Shown one piece after another: positions 1-9,600 of a DNA stretch of 36,734 nucleotides. The position numbers and the translations under genes are program-made. This DNA comes from a bacterium (GTDB lineage Bacteria > UBP14 > UBA6098 > B30-G16). Position 1 is the stretch's first letter. Every line of letters begins with the position of its first letter. The stretch covers positions 1-36,734 of the forward strand of contig JAGGZE010000044.1 in assembly GCA_021162205.1 (NCBI GenBank), read 5' to 3'. A model generated the notes under the pieces. That model saw only the letters and a program-made list of their open reading frames with translations, ran no database searches and was not told the DNA's origin.

Positions 1-8
1 AGAGTCAC

Positions 9-105
9 GGCGACAATGAATCCCGTCCCGACGGGAGAAAAGTCGCCCCTAAAAAGAACCGAAGGTTCAAAAGAAGCACCCCCAGAAAGAGCCGAAGTGC
101 TCTTT
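9..105. repeat. array of three hairpins with related spacers
   Basis: Three inverted repeats lie in tandem. The first is nested: GGCGAC (9-14) pairs with GTCGCC (42-47), enclosing TCCCGTC (21-27) and GACGGGA (30-36). The second is GAACC-gaa-GGTTC (56-68). The third is AAAGAGC (86-92), loop CGAAGT, GCTCTTT (99-105), followed by TTATTC. Read on the minus strand, the two spacers between hairpins resemble each other (T-rich, then GGGG, then CTT and T-rich). The block is far more GC-rich than bases 106-317. It could be a REP/MITE-like intergenic repeat, a structured RNA end, or in part a terminator for an upstream gene outside the window. No coding frame is evident. Confidence 0.5.
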
Positions 106-210
106 TATTCGTTCCGACAAAATATAATTAAAAAATAAATCGAGCAAGATAAAAAGTTATTTTCAAAAAAAAATAATTTGCATTATGTTTAAAGATATGC
201 AAGTTTTGTC

Positions 211-239
211 TTGACAAGAAATTATAATTATCTTAATTT
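211..239 (+). promoter_or_regulatory. possible promoter for the MEMO-AMMECR1/M23 pair
   Basis: TTGACA at 211-216 is a perfect -35 match; 17 bases later comes a weak -10 (TAATTT, 234-239). A TATAAT at 223-228 sits too close to that -35 to pair with it. The region 106-317 is otherwise AT-rich and shows no gene. It also holds a strong but unused-looking ribosome site, AAAGGAGG at 256-263, with no ATG, GTG or TTG at normal distance behind it. Confidence 0.3.
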
Positions 240-317
240 TTAATTATCAAACCTTAAAGGAGGCATTCTTTATAGATTAAGCGTTCGATTTTAAGTGATT
301 TTCGCGTAGGGGGAATT

Positions 318-1775
318 TTGAGGTTATTATCGAGCGCAATCGAATGGGATTGTCTCCGTTCCATTATAATCGTTTCGATTCTTGTGGGCGGCATATCCAT
401 CGGCAGTGCGAAAAGTGATATTTGCACTGCGAGGGATGGACTTTATTCCATCGACCCTTCTATTTTATGGGCTCAGGTCGAAGGATTGCTGGAACTTATG
501 CCTGTTCGAAATGAGAATGCAAATATTATGGGAATATTTGTTCCCGGTGAAAATTATCTCATTTCCGGTGGATTACTCGGCACAGCATATAGTTCGATTT
601 CGGGAAAAACTTACGATATAGTCATTATTTTAACTGGGACACAATCCGCACAGCCAGGTGTTTTTATTTCGAGTTCTACTGGATTTATCACTCCACTCGG
701 AGTTTTGTATTCCGATAAAAGACTTGTCGATGAAATCGTAAAATCCTGTCCATCGATTCGGCCTGTGAAAAGACTTTCATCCGATGATTTCTGGTATCAA
801 CTTCCATTTTTGCAATATGTTTTGGGTTCATCGAAAATTATAAATATTCAAATCGGTGAGTCGTCATTTTCAAACTTGAAATCGTTAGCCGATAAGTTCG
901 GTAGAATATTTTCGGGCAAAAGAGTTTTGATAGTCGGTGTCGGTGAACTCGCCGAAAATGAAAATTCTCTTATTGTCAATAAATTAGATAAAGTGGGAAT
1001 CGGTGAACTCGAAGCGATGGATGCAAAATCGTTATTCCTATCCTGCGAAAATGGCGATGCTCGATTTACGAGCAAGGAAGTTGCCGCTTTTACTGTATTG
1101 CTTGTCGCTAAGCTCGAAGCTAAACGAGGTAAAGTTCTCAAACATATAATAGCGACAGGATTTTCACAGGAAATTTACAAAGGAATGACCGCTATCGTTT
1201 GGTCGGGTAAAAAACGCATCGAGAGGAAGATGATAGAGCTCACTCCAGCCGAGGGAATGAAACTTTGGGACCTTTCTGCAGCTATAATTTCTTCAGGGAA
1301 AGTTGTCCGCGATATTCCGAGAAATCTTTATAGTTATAAGGCAGGTGTATTTATATCATTGATTTCCGGGAATAAATTGGTCGCTCAAACCGGTGATTTT
1401 TTTACAAATATGAATATTGTCGAAGCTGTAGCTAAATTCTCTAAAATTCTCGTATCGCCGAGTAGAATCCCGAGAATTGAACAATCGATGCTCAAAAATG
1501 CTGTATTGACCGTTAGTATCGCAAATTCTGTAGAGGGAATTTCGATGCCGAAAATCGATATGGGAATATATATTCGACGGGGTGAGAAAGTTGTCGTATC
1601 TATGCCGGGAGAATTCGCAGACTATTCACCGAAAGAACGGCTCGAGAAAACTTGTCTTAAAGCCGGGTTACCATCTAAAAGTTGGTGCAATCCCGAATGC
1701 GATGTCCAATTTTTTACAGTGCAATCTTTCTCGGGGAATTTGAAGGAGTTCGATGAACAAAGTATCAAAAAATAA
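318..1775 (+). CDS. exported MEMO-AMMECR1 fusion protein, degenerate
   Basis: A 485-residue protein with a TTG start behind AGGGGG and an N-terminal hydrophobic stretch (about residues 15-30) that looks like a signal peptide or anchor. Residues about 65-297 follow the MEMO1-like fold pattern: the TPLG motif (125-128), a QLPFLQ motif (161-166) and the order of hydrophobic strands. Residues about 305-475 follow AMMECR1, including GVFISL (343-348) and the C-terminal KAGLPS...W block (448-456). The metal-site residues of MEMO are gone: PHAGY is replaced by VPGENY (75-80), the histidines before QLPFLQ are absent, and the late cysteine is not seen. The function is unknown; it is probably a non-metal-binding envelope protein. 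Its end overlaps the next gene by 23 bases, which suggests translational coupling. No radical SAM partner of the AmmeMemoRadiSam set is in the window. Confidence 0.7.
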   Translation: MRLLSSAIEWDCLRSIIIVSILVGGISIGSAKSDICTARDGLYSIDPSILWAQVEGLLELMPVRNENANIMGIFVPGENYLISGGLLGTAYSSISGKTYDIVIILTGTQSAQPGVFISSSTGFITPLGVLYSDKRLVDEIVKSCPSIRPVKRLSSDDFWYQLPFLQYVLGSSKIINIQIGESSFSNLKSLADKFGRIFSGKRVLIVGVGELAENENSLIVNKLDKVGIGELEAMDAKSLFLSCENGDARFTSKEVAAFTVLLVAKLEAKRGKVLKHIIATGFSQEIYKGMTAIVWSGKKRIERKMIELTPAEGMKLWDLSAAIISSGKVVRDIPRNLYSYKAGVFISLISGNKLVAQTGDFFTNMNIVEAVAKFSKILVSPSRIPRIEQSMLKNAVLTVSIANSVEGISMPKIDMGIYIRRGEKVVVSMPGEFADYSPKERLEKTCLKAGLPSKSWCNPECDVQFFTVQSFSGNLKEFDEQSIKK

Positions 1776-3003
1776 TGTAATTTTACTTCTATTTATTCTT
1801 TCGATATTTATCGCTGGATGCGGTTCTGTTCCCAAAGCCGATATCGTGCAGAATACAGTTGCAAACGATAATATAGATTGTATCTGCTGCGGGGAAATCG
1901 TTCCCGACCAGGCATTATTCTGGGCATTGGTGAATAAGGGTGTTTCACCTAAACTCGTGGAATCTTTCAAAAATCCATTATCGAAAGTTTTGGATATGCG
2001 CAAGATTTATCCCGGCGATAAATATAAACTCGTATATGGTCGATATGAAAATATTAAATCTTTCGAGCTTATTCGTTCACCATGGGAAAAATATGTGGTT
2101 TATTCGACAGATAGCGGATTGGTTGCAGAAAAGGACACTATCGCACTTACGAGAACGATTTTTTCTGCCGAGGGTATCGTGCATAATACATTATGGGGTT
2201 CGATGCGCAAAGAGGGAATCGAACCTGCGGCTATCGTGAATTTCACCGATGTTCTCGAATACGATTTCGATTTTGTAACCGATACTCGCGAGGGACATAA
2301 ATTTAGAATTATGTATGAAAAAATCTCATTTGGCGATTCTGTAATAAGTGTCGGTAAAATATTATTGGCGGAATATGGAACTTCCGATACTGTTCACACT
2401 GCGGTCTGGTATGTGGACCCCGATGGAAGAGATGGATATTTCGATTTGAAAGGCAATTCTATGCGGAAATCGATGCTGAAAACTCCACTGACATATCGTC
2501 GAATAAGTTCTCATTTCACATATCATAGATTTCATCCGATATTGAAAATTTATCGTCCGCATCTCGGCGTCGACTATGCTGCACCGAGTGGCACACCGAT
2601 TGTTGCATCTGGCAGTGGCACTATAATTTTTGCGGGCAAAAAAGGTGGATACGGAAATTTCATTCATATCAAGCATTCGAATGGAATCGAGACTATGTAT
2701 GGTCATCTTTCGAGATTTGCCAAAGGAATTAAAAAAGGTGTTAAAGTTAAGCGGGGCAGGTTAATCGGTTATGTGGGTTCGACAGGTCTTTCTACCGGTC
2801 CGCATCTCGATTATCGAATTAAAGTTCATGGGAAATTTGTCAATCCTGAAAAATATGCATTTCCCGCTGAACCACCGATTAAGAAAAAATATCGCAGTTC
2901 ATATATCGAATATGCGAAATCTGTTATAAATGGTGCTGAAATGCTTGCCAATGCCGATTCTGAGTATGTCGATAATAACGAAAATAATGGGGAAAATAAA
3001 TAA
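1753..3003 (+). CDS. M23 family endopeptidase lipoprotein (MepM-like)
   Basis: A 416-residue predicted lipoprotein: hydrophobic signal then lipobox IAGC with the cysteine near residue 23. AAGGAG at 1743-1748 precedes the ATG. The middle region (about 140-260) matches the MepM/YebA-type accessory domain (a second-domain motif DFDFVTDTREG and GKILLAE). The LytM/M23 domain spans about 262-385 with zinc ligands H270 and D274 (HLGVD) and H318 in YGHLS. The usual final HxH is HLD here (H351, D353), so one histidine is replaced by aspartate. The family hydrolyses peptide cross-links of murein. Activity is likely but not certain, because Asp can coordinate zinc and the rest of the site is intact. It is coupled to the MEMO-AMMECR1 gene upstream, pointing to a cell-wall role for that pair. 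Confidence 0.85.
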   Translation: MNKVSKNNVILLLFILSIFIAGCGSVPKADIVQNTVANDNIDCICCGEIVPDQALFWALVNKGVSPKLVESFKNPLSKVLDMRKIYPGDKYKLVYGRYENIKSFELIRSPWEKYVVYSTDSGLVAEKDTIALTRTIFSAEGIVHNTLWGSMRKEGIEPAAIVNFTDVLEYDFDFVTDTREGHKFRIMYEKISFGDSVISVGKILLAEYGTSDTVHTAVWYVDPDGRDGYFDLKGNSMRKSMLKTPLTYRRISSHFTYHRFHPILKIYRPHLGVDYAAPSGTPIVASGSGTIIFAGKKGGYGNFIHIKHSNGIETMYGHLSRFAKGIKKGVKVKRGRLIGYVGSTGLSTGPHLDYRIKVHGKFVNPEKYAFPAEPPIKKKYRSSYIEYAKSVINGAEMLANADSEYVDNNENNGENK

Positions 3004-3100
3004 AATAATTTAACAAATGACAAAATTTCTTGTGCATATATGAAAATGTTTTTTATTCTTAACAAAATTTTAATATTTTAGGAATAAGGGGGATTTTAAA

Positions 3101-6100
3101 ATGAGGAAAATTTTTATTTCGATGTTAATTTTTATCGGTGTAATTGCAATATTTGCGGATGACCCGCCGACACCGCTTTCTGCTGCATTGGTGAATCCAG
3201 GATATAGATATGCACCATCGGGAGCGATAGCATTACAGGTTTCACCCGCTTGCACACTGAGTAATCCAGCGGGGACTCATTATCAATTCAGACGGGCATC
3301 TATTCTGTCAGCGAGTATGGATACGATAACAACATCGCCGCTCGCACTGACGAGTTATACATTTTACGATGCCGCCGATGGCGAAATTTATGAATATTAT
3401 GTCCGAGCTATTTATGAGGATGATACATCGTTCTGGTCGGATTCACTTATTCTAACTCACGACCTCGAGCCGCCGGAACATATATCCTATCTCGTCGCTC
3501 AACATTGTTGTTCGGAAACAGATTGTGCAATCTATCTTACCTGGCAGAAAGTCGATGATTTCGCATCATCCATAAATGGCTCCGAGGTTCGCGGTTATGG
3601 TATTTATCGTTCTCCGACAACAGGCGGTATCGATATTAGTTTAGGATATATTACTGCTACTACACCCGGGATTGCATTTATTTCATCGGATGGCAGCGAG
3701 ATTTACAATTTTATCGATACAACGATTACTCCCGGCGAAACATATAGATATACTGTTGTTGCGTTCGATAGTGCAGGTTATCCTGTCGCTGGACTCGGTC
3801 ATTTTCAGCATTATGATAATCCGATTGTTTTTGCGAGTGCTGTCGGACCTGGTGTATGCAGTTTTCCATTAAATGCGGTTTTAGAAGCTGTTCCAAGAGT
3901 TATCGATGCTACGAGTCAACTCGTGCAAATCGATGCCAGGGCTGTTTGGTTGAAATGGTCGAGACTTTACCAGTTTATTCGTGAGGACATCGCCTGTGGA
4001 ACTATGGATACCACAAATTGGACAAATGTCCCATATTATACATGGTCGATTCGCGATTGCCATCGATATAATTTTTATGCGAGAATTCGCGACGATGAAA
4101 CAGCGGACACATCGGATTGGTTTATGCGTGGACCGATGCTTACCGACCGCTCTGGTCCGCAGGCAATAGATTCCACTGTTTCACACCCCGAGGGCAGTGA
4201 AATTCGCACTCATTTCTATATTCACGATGAATCCATTCTCGATTGCTTGACCGACGAATGTGGAACTCATTGCGGTATCGGTGTGATGCAATACAAACTT
4301 TATCGTGTCGATTTCGACAATCTCGATTCTTTCTTCCCTTATGACCCATCGGATACCGACCATCTTTTGTATGTGTATAATGTAAATGATACTTTCCAAA
4401 CCGATGTTGACCTTCTATTCCGCGACGATGGCACGATTCTTCCGATGGAGGACAACGAAACATATATGTATATTCTCGTGGCTTTCGACAGTCTCGGACA
4501 TTATAATTATTTCTCGAACAATATGGATACGGCGACATCCGATTTGGGAATAGTGGACCCGGAAATTTTGCCACTCGGCACCTGGTCATCGGGAGATTGC
4601 GTTACATTGCAAATTTTGGATACGAGTTATTGCGATTTCGATTCGATTTATATCGAACAATCGATAAGTGCCGATTTCACTGCGGGTGCTGTCAGTTATG
4701 GACCATATCAAGTTCACGATGCTGTGTTCTCGAACCCCGATGATGGCGATTGCAACGATTTGGATACTTTGACTTTCCAGATATGCGGTCTCGAGGAAGC
4801 GCAATATTATTTCAGAATTTATGCCACAGACCGCAATGGTAATGTATCGGAATATTCTAATATTGTGAATACGAGATTCGATAATACTCCGCCGACACCA
4901 GTTTCGATAGATTCGTTATATTCGCGGGCAGTTTGCACAGATGAGATGAAAATCACGATTTGGTGGTCCCCAGCAGACGATGCAGGTGTCGGTGTTCAAA
5001 AATATAATATCTATCGTTCGGATACGCCCGGTGTATTGGGTTCGCTCGTTGCCACTATCGACCATAATCCGTTTTTTACATATTATAGTTGGACAGACGA
5101 TTTGCCCAATTCTACGAACAATTTTAGGGATAATTACTATACTGTCGCATCTGTCGATAATTTCGATTTGGAAAATATTAGTGGAATTCAAAATACATTT
5201 GGCAGCGGAACTCCACCTTATTCCGCAAGAATAGATACTGTGTATCCCGAATTTATTTCTGGTGAAATGTATGTCGTTATCGAATGGAGCGACACTACGC
5301 CTTACGATTACGGCACGGGCGGAATCGGCAATGCCTATCGTGTAGAACATAGTGCCGATGAAAGTTGGCTTTGTATCGGCGACCCCGATATTATCGATAT
5401 CGAAGACCCTACCTACGAACATCGGTTAGTTCTTCCACGCTCGATTATAGTCGGTTCACCACATAGATTTTTCCATATTGCGACTATCGACCCGTGGGGC
5501 AATGAAAGCGCATATTCTGTTCCTTACGAATATACCGATTCGAGTTGGGCAGCGGATTCTATGGTCGTTCATCTTTATTACGGATGGAATATGGTTGCCT
5601 TGCCTGTTCTGCCGAGAAGTCTAAACTATCGCGATATATTCCCATCGGCACTTTCTGCTCCTCTAAGTTATAGTGCCGATTCGGGTATAGGATATTTCTC
5701 CGCCGATACTATGCAAATCGGATACGGATATTGGATTTATAGCCCGGGCGATATGGATATCGAGATTCTCGGCTATCATATTCCATATATAACTCGTGAC
5801 CTCACAAATCCAGGATATTATCTTGTCGGTGGAATTAGCGATACGACAGGATTTTCGGTAACTCCACATGGTTCTTTGTTGACGAGCGATTTACTTTGGC
5901 ACAATCCTGCGATTGGAACTTATGAAATGGCATCGGAATTGATTCCTGGAAGAGGTTATTGGCTTTTTGTGAATGGCGCTTGCGAATACGATGTTCCTGG
6001 CGGTATGTTGAAAATTTATTCGGATATAGAACCTGAATGGGTCGGCAATATTACCGCTGGAAATCAAACTTTGATTTTCGGTATCGGCTCGGATAAACTC

Positions 6101-6637
6101 GATTTAATAATGCCACCGGCGCCACCCGAAAACGAAATTCCATCGTTGATTTCTGATGATAAAAGTTTCATTCGCGATATTTCTGAAAATAACGAATGGA
6201 CAGTGAAATTGCCCGAAAAGATGGAATTAAATTGGATTTCCAATGATATGCCAAAAGGTTTAATTCTTATCGCCGATAATCGCACAATCGATATGAATTC
6301 GGTCGATAAAATCGAATTGCCCGCTGGCGAATATAAAATTGTGCTGAAAAATTCGGTTCCCGATAAATTTGAGGTTTCGGCTCATCCAAATCCATTTAAT
6401 TTTAGCACATCGATTAAAATTTCCGCGCCTACCGACAACGATGCATCGATTGAGATTTATTCTATGGATGGCAAACAAGTAAAGACATTGTGGCATGGAA
6501 AATTAAATTCTGGCGAGCATACTTATATTTGGAATGGCGTGAACAATAATGGTGTGCAGATGCCTGCTGGAATTTATTTTGTGAAAACTGTTTTTGGAAA
6601 TAATGTATCGAATTTGAGGATTTTATTCATTAAATAG
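3101..6637 (+). CDS. large exported FN3-type surface protein with Por-type sorting domain
   Basis: A 1178-residue protein with a signal peptide ending near residue 20 (IAIFADDPP) and an AAGGGGG ribosome site. It consists of successive beta-rich fibronectin III-like segments rich in Asp, Tyr and paired Cys. Between them recur phrases such as YNIYRSDTPG and YGIYRSPTTG, typical of FN3 domains of multidomain bacterial surface proteins. A distinct region at about 829-975 starts with WNMVALPV and contains two GYWxx units; its family is unknown. The last 85 or so residues form a Por secretion (T9SS type A-like) C-terminal domain: PNPFNF near 1096, IEIYSMDGK, WNGVNNNG and PAGIYFV. The protein is probably secreted and attached to the surface. 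The closest secretion partner in the window is the PorV-like protein at 11408. The ligand or substrate is unknown. Confidence 0.8.
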   Translation: MRKIFISMLIFIGVIAIFADDPPTPLSAALVNPGYRYAPSGAIALQVSPACTLSNPAGTHYQFRRASILSASMDTITTSPLALTSYTFYDAADGEIYEYYVRAIYEDDTSFWSDSLILTHDLEPPEHISYLVAQHCCSETDCAIYLTWQKVDDFASSINGSEVRGYGIYRSPTTGGIDISLGYITATTPGIAFISSDGSEIYNFIDTTITPGETYRYTVVAFDSAGYPVAGLGHFQHYDNPIVFASAVGPGVCSFPLNAVLEAVPRVIDATSQLVQIDARAVWLKWSRLYQFIREDIACGTMDTTNWTNVPYYTWSIRDCHRYNFYARIRDDETADTSDWFMRGPMLTDRSGPQAIDSTVSHPEGSEIRTHFYIHDESILDCLTDECGTHCGIGVMQYKLYRVDFDNLDSFFPYDPSDTDHLLYVYNVNDTFQTDVDLLFRDDGTILPMEDNETYMYILVAFDSLGHYNYFSNNMDTATSDLGIVDPEILPLGTWSSGDCVTLQILDTSYCDFDSIYIEQSISADFTAGAVSYGPYQVHDAVFSNPDDGDCNDLDTLTFQICGLEEAQYYFRIYATDRNGNVSEYSNIVNTRFDNTPPTPVSIDSLYSRAVCTDEMKITIWWSPADDAGVGVQKYNIYRSDTPGVLGSLVATIDHNPFFTYYSWTDDLPNSTNNFRDNYYTVASVDNFDLENISGIQNTFGSGTPPYSARIDTVYPEFISGEMYVVIEWSDTTPYDYGTGGIGNAYRVEHSADESWLCIGDPDIIDIEDPTYEHRLVLPRSIIVGSPHRFFHIATIDPWGNESAYSVPYEYTDSSWAADSMVVHLYYGWNMVALPVLPRSLNYRDIFPSALSAPLSYSADSGIGYFSADTMQIGYGYWIYSPGDMDIEILGYHIPYITRDLTNPGYYLVGGISDTTGFSVTPHGSLLTSDLLWHNPAIGTYEMASELIPGRGYWLFVNGACEYDVPGGMLKIYSDIEPEWVGNITAGNQTLIFGIGSDKLDLIMPPAPPENEIPSLISDDKSFIRDISENNEWTVKLPEKMELNWISNDMPKGLILIADNRTIDMNSVDKIELPAGEYKIVLKNSVPDKFEVSAHPNPFNFSTSIKISAPTDNDASIEIYSMDGKQVKTLWHGKLNSGEHTYIWNGVNNNGVQMPAGIYFVKTVFGNNVSNLRILFIK

Positions 6638-6684
6638 CAAAAAATGAAATTTATATAATAGAAAATATAAAAAGGAGTTAAAAT

Positions 6685-9600
6685 ATGAAGCGACTTGGAA
6701 TTATAACAATAATGGCATTTTGGGTGATTTTGGTTTTCGCTCAGGGCGCACCGACATTGGAACCGCTCAATGAATTCACAGGAGGACATACCTGCCAGTT
6801 GAACTGGACATTGCCGGGTGGGACAGAACCTTATGTCTACCACATTCAGGTTTTTCGAGTCGATTCCGGTGAAACCGAATTTCCAGATTCTCTCGACGAT
6901 ATGTATTCTGATTCTATTTTCTCTATTTTTCCGATACCATTGACATCTGTTCCTGAAAATAGTTTCACCGTCGGATTGGATTCCACAAGCACTCTCGCCG
7001 ATGACCCTCTTGTCGATGGAGCGAGATATTGCTATCGAATTCGATACAAGTATGAACCTACTCCTGGCGATTATCTTTTCTCCGATTGGTCGAATGTGGT
7101 CTGTTCGACTCAGGATAATTCTCCACCCGTAGTCGGTGTGGATTCGCTTTGGATTTGGACGAATACGCCGACAGTTGCAGTGAATTGCTCATTATACGAT
7201 GATATTTCAAATCGAATAGTCGGGGCGAAACTCTATGTAAGAACTGATTCGATATCGCCATGGGAATTCTATTCGGAGCGAGATGTCTCTGGAACAGATA
7301 CTGTGGATATAGATTTCACATTTGCTCCCGACAGCGATGGCTATTATGAATTTTATATCGTAGGTATCGATGGTTTCGGCAATGAAACATCGCTATTCGA
7401 TGGAATGACTCCTGTTCCCTGTCATACCTGGACAAGATTCGATACGCAGCAACCCGAGGCATCTGTTGAGCCCGATGATTTCGACGAGTATTATACAACT
7501 CGTTCGATAGAAATGCCGTTCATCGCATCGGATACTTACAGCGGAGTAAAAGAAGTGCAGATATATTATAGGCGAGATTCGGGTTCAGCAACACTTTACG
7601 ATACTCGAATTTTCGAAGGCGAAATAGATATTTCAGAATTGGATACTTTTAATGTCGCAAACGATGGAGATTACGAAATTTATCTTATGGCGGTGGATTC
7701 TGCGGACAATATCGAATTATCGACAATAACAGAAGTTCAATTCTATATCGACACGAATTCTCCCGAATTCGCTGCAACCGATGCAGTCGATACCACGACA
7801 ATTTCACATCGTTACGATGTTCCAGCGGAATCGGGTTATAGCAACGATACGACAATTTTCGTAACTCCGACCGATGCTGTGGATTTACCTCCCGATGGCG
7901 ATGTCTATGTATCGACTATCGAAAGCGTGTATGTCGCTGAAAGTGAAGCATTCGGTGTCAATCTTCAGGTATTTCCATATTTTGATGGAGCACATTACGA
8001 ATATTCTATGACCGATGGCGATAGCGCGAGGAATATATATGTTAAGCTCGAGGATGTTGCAGGCAATTTTTCGATTGTTAATTCGCAGTCGATTTATCTC
8101 GATACCGATGCACCGACTATACGCAGTATCGAAATTTACGATATCGATGCCTCAATTTCCACCGATACCACTGATAATGTGCAGGTTAAGGTTCATATCG
8201 ACCCAGACCCCGATAGTTCGCCATTCTATAAAGTTTTTCTAACACAGGACTCCACAGAATTGAATAATATTCCAGCCGATGGATGGCGGGATATCGCCGA
8301 TACGTTGCTTTTTACATTCGATGGTCTTGTCGAAAGCGGATGGGTATACACTTATGCAGTGCTTAAAGATTCCGCTGGAAATGTATCCAATGCTGTCTAT
8401 GATTCGATTTACTACAATGCAAGTCCATTAAAATACATTCATTTAATTTCACTGCGAGATTTCGATGGTCCCGATACGACTGGAACATATACCGATACGA
8501 TTGCTATCGAGGTAACTCTTACTTATGGAAGGGACATCGATTCGATATCGATTTGGGATGATGGCGCAGGTCCGTCGTTTTATGCAGTAATTACACCTAC
8601 TGGAGCGGAAACAACTGTTACTATCGACCACGAATTTTCATCTGGCGATGGTGTTCGATGGATTTATATTCAGGGTAAAAGCATTGTCGATGCTATTCCG
8701 ACAGATGAGGAATCTTTAAGTATTATACTCGATACGAGAAAACCGATTTTGCCATCCATCGTTGTCGGGGATGCATCGACAGGATTCGATTTAACTGATA
8801 CATCGGAGATTTCCGATTCGGCATATACGAACAATCCTCTTGTCGATGTTGATTTCAATAGTTCTTATGACCCGACCTCTCCTATCGGTTCGGGAATATA
8901 TCATTTGAAACTAATTTCATCGGGAAGCGAAGTGGATACCGAATATACATCGACGATAACATTCGCACTTCCAGATACCGATGCTGTTCGTTTTGTGAAT
9001 GGATATGTTCAGGATTCGGCAGGAAACTGGTCCGACCCGTTTATTCATCAGATTACACTCGATAGATATCGTCCGACGATAATATCGGTGGTTCTTCAGG
9101 ATAGTGCTGCCGGTGATGAGGATTATACGAGTGGTTTGAAAGTTCGAGTTGTTACTGTCGCAGATGATGGTTCTATGGGCAATCCCGCATATATCGCATT
9201 TTTCGAGGACCCTGACCTATGGGCTCAAAATCTCTACGACCTATGGCAACCGTATAATAGCGAACTTTACTATACATTCGATAATCCCGATACGGGAACG
9301 AAAATTCTTTATATCGCTGTTAAGGACCGAGCGGGAAATATCAGTCTTATGACAAGCGACGATATTTTCTATCGGACATCGATTGTATGCAATTTTGCCC
9401 TTTACAATGTCATTCGCGGCACAAGCCATACGGTTTATACAAATTCACCCACAGTAGGTGTTCAGTTTAGTCCACTCGGGACACCGCCCGCTTATTATTT
9501 CTTGAACGAGGATTCGACTGCCGATTTCGATTGGATAACTTATCCATCGACAGGGATGACTACATTTACGATTTCCGCCGATGAGGGTCAAAAAGTCGTC

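Noticed and set aside
1-120. tRNA or rRNA end at the left edge
   Set aside because: The hairpins do not form a cloverleaf, and no conserved rRNA or tRNA stretches (such as the T-loop GTTCGA context) were found in a suitable arrangement.
4140-4589. 149-codon antisense frame in the first surface protein gene
   Set aside because: A by-product of the codon bias (few stops opposite TCG/GAT-rich text); it has no start signal or domain.
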